A stretch of DNA of 64,000 nucleotides from the NCBI GenBank assembly GCA_026397915.1, contig JAPLTX010000021.1, positions 62,001-126,000 of the forward strand, read 5' to 3'. Below the pieces are notes generated by a model that was given only the letters and a program-made list of their open reading frames with translations, had not been told where the DNA came from and searched no databases. Shown here one piece after another: positions 62,601 through 64,000 of this stretch. The first letter of the stretch is position 1. Every line of letters starts with the position of its first letter. The stretch comes from Verrucomicrobiota bacterium (GTDB lineage Bacteria; Verrucomicrobiota; Verrucomicrobiia; CAIQCK01). Made by a program: the position numbers and the translations under genes.

Positions 62601-62630
62601 ATGGAGGGATACACGGCGATGTGCGACTGA
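59622..62630 (+). CDS. Exported hydrazine-synthase-alpha-like protein with three CxxCH motifs
   Basis: 1002 residues from the ATG at 59622, chosen because AGGAGA at 59612-59617 precedes it; a longer frame from 59568 exists. After a signal peptide comes a discoidin-like domain (about 35-165: VSASSQHSDAYRPQMAINGV, WFELRWDQP). A beta-propeller of PD40/TolB type follows (LSYDGREIVFALRRGG, NIDGTGLVQLTHGTHNNLDP, WLPDGGIGFISDRKP, IYTRWEYVDKA). The C-terminal part has Cys-x-x-Cys-His at 708-712 (CVGCH), 759-763 (CTACH) and 920-924 (CAACH), so up to three c-type hemes. This arrangement resembles the alpha subunit of hydrazine synthase and the many related proteins of Planctomycetes and Verrucomicrobia that do not make hydrazine. 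Probably a periplasmic electron-transfer or oxidase protein. Confidence 0.78.
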   Translation: MSDVNSPLRLFPGSLATLLFLLSAAAPHFGQATAGDAPKNLAPQARVSASSQHSDAYRPQMAINGVIPSDFQPEGGDWAVRGTQKGWFELRWDQPIEAAQIIYYARTSSPLIECFKDYAVFLNGEKKPAVQGTLEHRRGPQAIDFPKQRVSRMRIEFLSSHPNSPNPGASEIAVYATPMSAAKLAEMLTPPEEKTPQAHALRKDLVAGRLGFRDILLVKRKPLNISHVYVYHVEGYRPGGGLYLFTPDEKGGKLKCIFDAGEGMITTADLSYDGREIVFALRRGGHVASNPVAHIEDISRYSDEASNYHLFRINIDGTGLVQLTHGTHNNLDPCWLPDGGIGFISDRKPAYAYCYVVTSPVLYRMERDGSKPKRLSSNYLMDFTPSVLSNGRLIYTRWEYVDKAACPIQSLWTINPDGTGLAGFYGNRVLNPGTFMDAQPVPGTRRVIATATNHNGPCRGGIVEIDPAKGANAREAVRNLTPEIDIYAHKIGGGPYGNGMLNCGIHGAYEKPFAIDENHFLVSKGGVVQIRDFDANAASLLAPQDGMGFYSPQPVRPQTPPPILRGLFMDHDVQLPEDGSVSGNWATVFMQDVYNGLEPHVKRGEIKQIAVVQEIEKSTHTPQNNQKPDGPGMRNIAVFGFQFPLVSCGATYAPKKVWGMADVASDGSAAFRVPSEVPIYFLALDAEGRAIQRMRSFTHLMPGEVQGCVGCHADRNSLTPRADAAMLKRVHPQELRRPSWGVKGFSYTEVVQGVFDRHCTACHNEREQPGNVDLTGDMTDFFNVSYDVLCRTGTQGEKDWIKHGSPSGAEYDKVRGMSPYVEWIWTINGSETNILEIQPRRWGSPASKLAEIIRSGHPDKDGQPRVKVPDDDRRRVFLWMDLNIPYYGTSSSSHKTELGSRRMMPLDLDATLSDVAARRCAACHQGSLPRKFYTRVLKPEKNSFLLAPLAAEAGGTQKCGQPIFASTDDPDYQRILRTFTPIHTLLKQRPRPDMEGYTAMCD

Positions 62631-62663
62631 CTCAGTTCGTCAGACTGATGGCGAATCGCGACT

Positions 62664-64000
62664 TCACGGCTTTGCTACCTTCCATCCGGCTTTCATCTGC
62701 GCACCGAGTTCGACGATGACTTTTGCGTGCTCCGGCTTATCGGCGACGTTTTCGTTCTCCTGCGGGTCAGTCTGGTGGTCGTAAAGTTCGCGCGCGACGA
62801 TCTCACCCTTCTTGTTTTTCCACTCGACGTAGCGGTAGCGGTCGGTGCGCATCGCGGTGCCGAAGTTGCCGCCTTTCGGATACTGGCTGAACGCGGCCTT
62901 CTTCCACGAGCGCTGCGGGTCGTCGAGCAACGGCTTGAAGCTGGTGCCTTCGAGGCCGTCGGTCAGCGGCAGACCGGCCAGTTCACAGAGCGTCGGATAA
63001 ATGTCCACGAACTCCACCAGCGCGTTGGTCTTGCGGCCGGCGGCCTTCATGCCGGGCGCGGCGGCCAGCAACGGCGCGCGCGTGGCGCCTTCATAGTTGT
63101 TGTGCTTGCCGCCCCACCAACTGTGCTCGCCCATGTAGTAGCCGTGGTCGCCCCAGAACACGACAATCGTTCTCTCGCGCAGGCCAAGCCGGTCGAGTTC
63201 GTCGAGCAGGCGGCCAATGCACGTGTCCACGTAACTGATCGCGGCGAGGTAGCCGTGCAGGCACTGTCGGCCGAACTCCGGCGTGATCTTCCGGTCCGCC
63301 GGCACCTTGCCATACCAGTAGAAATCGTCGCCGGAGGTCGCGGCGAACCGCGGCGCATTCTTCGGCACGAATTGGTTCGGCGGCAGCGGAATCTCCTCAT
63401 CGCGATAGAGGTCCCAGTATTTCTTCGGCGCGACCCACGGCACGTGCGGGTTGGCGAAGCCGACGGCGAGGAAGAACGGCTGCTGCGGTTTCGCGGCCAG
63501 TTCGCGCAGCGCGGTGATGGCCTCACGCGTGGTGTCGCCATCGAGCAGGTTGTCATCGCCCACATCAGGCGCCTCGAACGCCGGCCCGGCGTAGTTGGCC
63601 GCGCCTTTGCCTTTCGCAGGCAACCGCCTGCCTATCTTCTTCGCCTCACCGACGTATTTCTTCATCGCATCCCGACCTTCCGGTCCCAGACGCGGCGCTT
63701 TGGAATGCCACGGCGGCACGCTCCATGACGGCGGGTCGTCAATGCCGACATGATAAACTTTGCCGAGGCTGCGCGTGAAATAGCCGTTGTTCTTGAACTG
63801 CTGCGGTAGCGTGACGATGTCCGGCATCGTTTCGCGAAGGAACGGGCCGATGCTGTGGATGCGTGTCGTCTCCGTGTGACGGCCGCTCAGCAGCGAGATG
63901 CGCGACGGCGAACAGAGCGCCTGCTGACAGAAGGCGCGATTGAACACCATCCCGCGCGCGGCGAGCTTGTCGAGGTTAGGCGATTTCACCAGCTTGTCGC
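62664..64000 (-). CDS. Exported sulfatase 3 (partial, N-terminus beyond the window)
   Basis: The frame runs to the right edge; at least 445 C-terminal residues are seen. The formylglycine motif is CSPSRISLLSG, preceded by LVKSPNLDKLAARGMVFNRA, so about 50-60 N-terminal residues including signal peptide are missing. A GTG at 63989 could be mistaken for the start, but it lies within the conserved SPNLDKLA region. HGYYMGEHSWW, YRYVEWKNKKGE and the C-terminus ELYDHQTDPQENENVADKPE match sulfatase 1 closely, so these two are the more similar pair. It is convergent with the multi-CxxCH gene, 33 bases away. Confidence 0.88.
   Translation of the reverse strand, partial: DKLVKSPNLDKLAARGMVFNRAFCQQALCSPSRISLLSGRHTETTRIHSIGPFLRETMPDIVTLPQQFKNNGYFTRSLGKVYHVGIDDPPSWSVPPWHSKAPRLGPEGRDAMKKYVGEAKKIGRRLPAKGKGAANYAGPAFEAPDVGDDNLLDGDTTREAITALRELAAKPQQPFFLAVGFANPHVPWVAPKKYWDLYRDEEIPLPPNQFVPKNAPRFAATSGDDFYWYGKVPADRKITPEFGRQCLHGYLAAISYVDTCIGRLLDELDRLGLRERTIVVFWGDHGYYMGEHSWWGGKHNNYEGATRAPLLAAAPGMKAAGRKTNALVEFVDIYPTLCELAGLPLTDGLEGTSFKPLLDDPQRSWKKAAFSQYPKGGNFGTAMRTDRYRYVEWKNKKGEIVARELYDHQTDPQENENVADKPEHAKVIVELGAQMKAGWKVAKP

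Noticed and set aside
1..64000. CRISPR arrays, tRNA or rRNA genes, transposases
   Set aside because: No regularly spaced repeats, no tRNA cloverleaf pattern and no transposase or integrase protein was seen in the window.

Overview
The window (64 kb, GC-rich, roughly 60%) looks like a chromosomal segment of a PVC-superphylum bacterium, most likely a Verrucomicrobiota of the Pedosphaeraceae/Limisphaerales type. The reasons are the density of secreted glycoside hydrolases without a SusC/SusD pair, secreted or Tat-type Gfo/Idh/MocA oxidoreductases, a run of formylglycine sulfatases, a hydrazine-synthase-alpha-like multi-CxxCH protein, and a MetX-MetW fusion. The phylum assignment is inference; there is no rRNA, tRNA or marker gene to confirm it.

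Region 1 (1-31 kb, all plus strand) is a long, tightly packed carbohydrate locus. It begins with a MurQ/GCKR-like SIS protein and an AGE-family epimerase. It continues with secreted glycosidase-like proteins (DUF6259-like, GH123-N-like, DUF5060-like, GH2 beta-mannosidase, GH38 alpha-mannosidase, GH98-like, GH5 mannanase-like), an MFS transporter, a mannonate dehydratase and an SDR. Sugar-phosphate-isomerase-like and Gfo/Idh/MocA proteins with twin-arginine-like leaders and a pyruvyl-transferase-like protein follow. Gene starts and stops often overlap by ATGA. Together the genes suggest extracellular or periplasmic dismantling of a mannose-containing glycan, import by MFS, and oxidation through mannonate to 2-keto-3-deoxygluconate. 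A remnant of a second mannosidase C-terminus survives at 23.8-24.0 kb.

Region 2 (31.0-33.2 kb) is a two-gene cassette, visibly less GC-rich: an uncharacterised 260-residue protein and a DUF262-HNH nuclease of the GmrSD type. It sits in the middle of the metabolic genes and is a candidate defence insertion. Region 3 (33.2-46 kb) returns to metabolism: RraA-like and PNPOx-like proteins, a GH39-like glycosidase, a minus-strand dihydroxy-acid dehydratase carrying an inserted NTF2/SnoaL-like domain, two tandem paralogous Gfo/Idh/MocA oxidoreductases, a HEAT-repeat protein, an alpha-toroid protein and a DUF1566 protein.

Region 4 (46.0-51.6 kb, minus strand) is the most unusual part. An N6-adenine methyltransferase, a protein with two GHKL ATPase modules (MORC/Hsp90-like at the N-terminus, histidine-kinase-like at the C-terminus), a degenerate receiver protein and a ComEC-like metallo-beta-lactamase protein overlap or abut within a few bases. 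A small XRE-type regulator lies downstream. I propose this as a candidate uncharacterised DNA-modification-linked signalling or defence system.

Region 5 (51.9-64 kb) holds methionine biosynthesis (MetY, MetX-MetW), an FAD oxidoreductase, three sulfatases (the last cut by the window edge) and the hydrazine-synthase-alpha-like protein. Two copies of a hairpin repeat sit exactly at gene ends here and supply the TAG stop codons.
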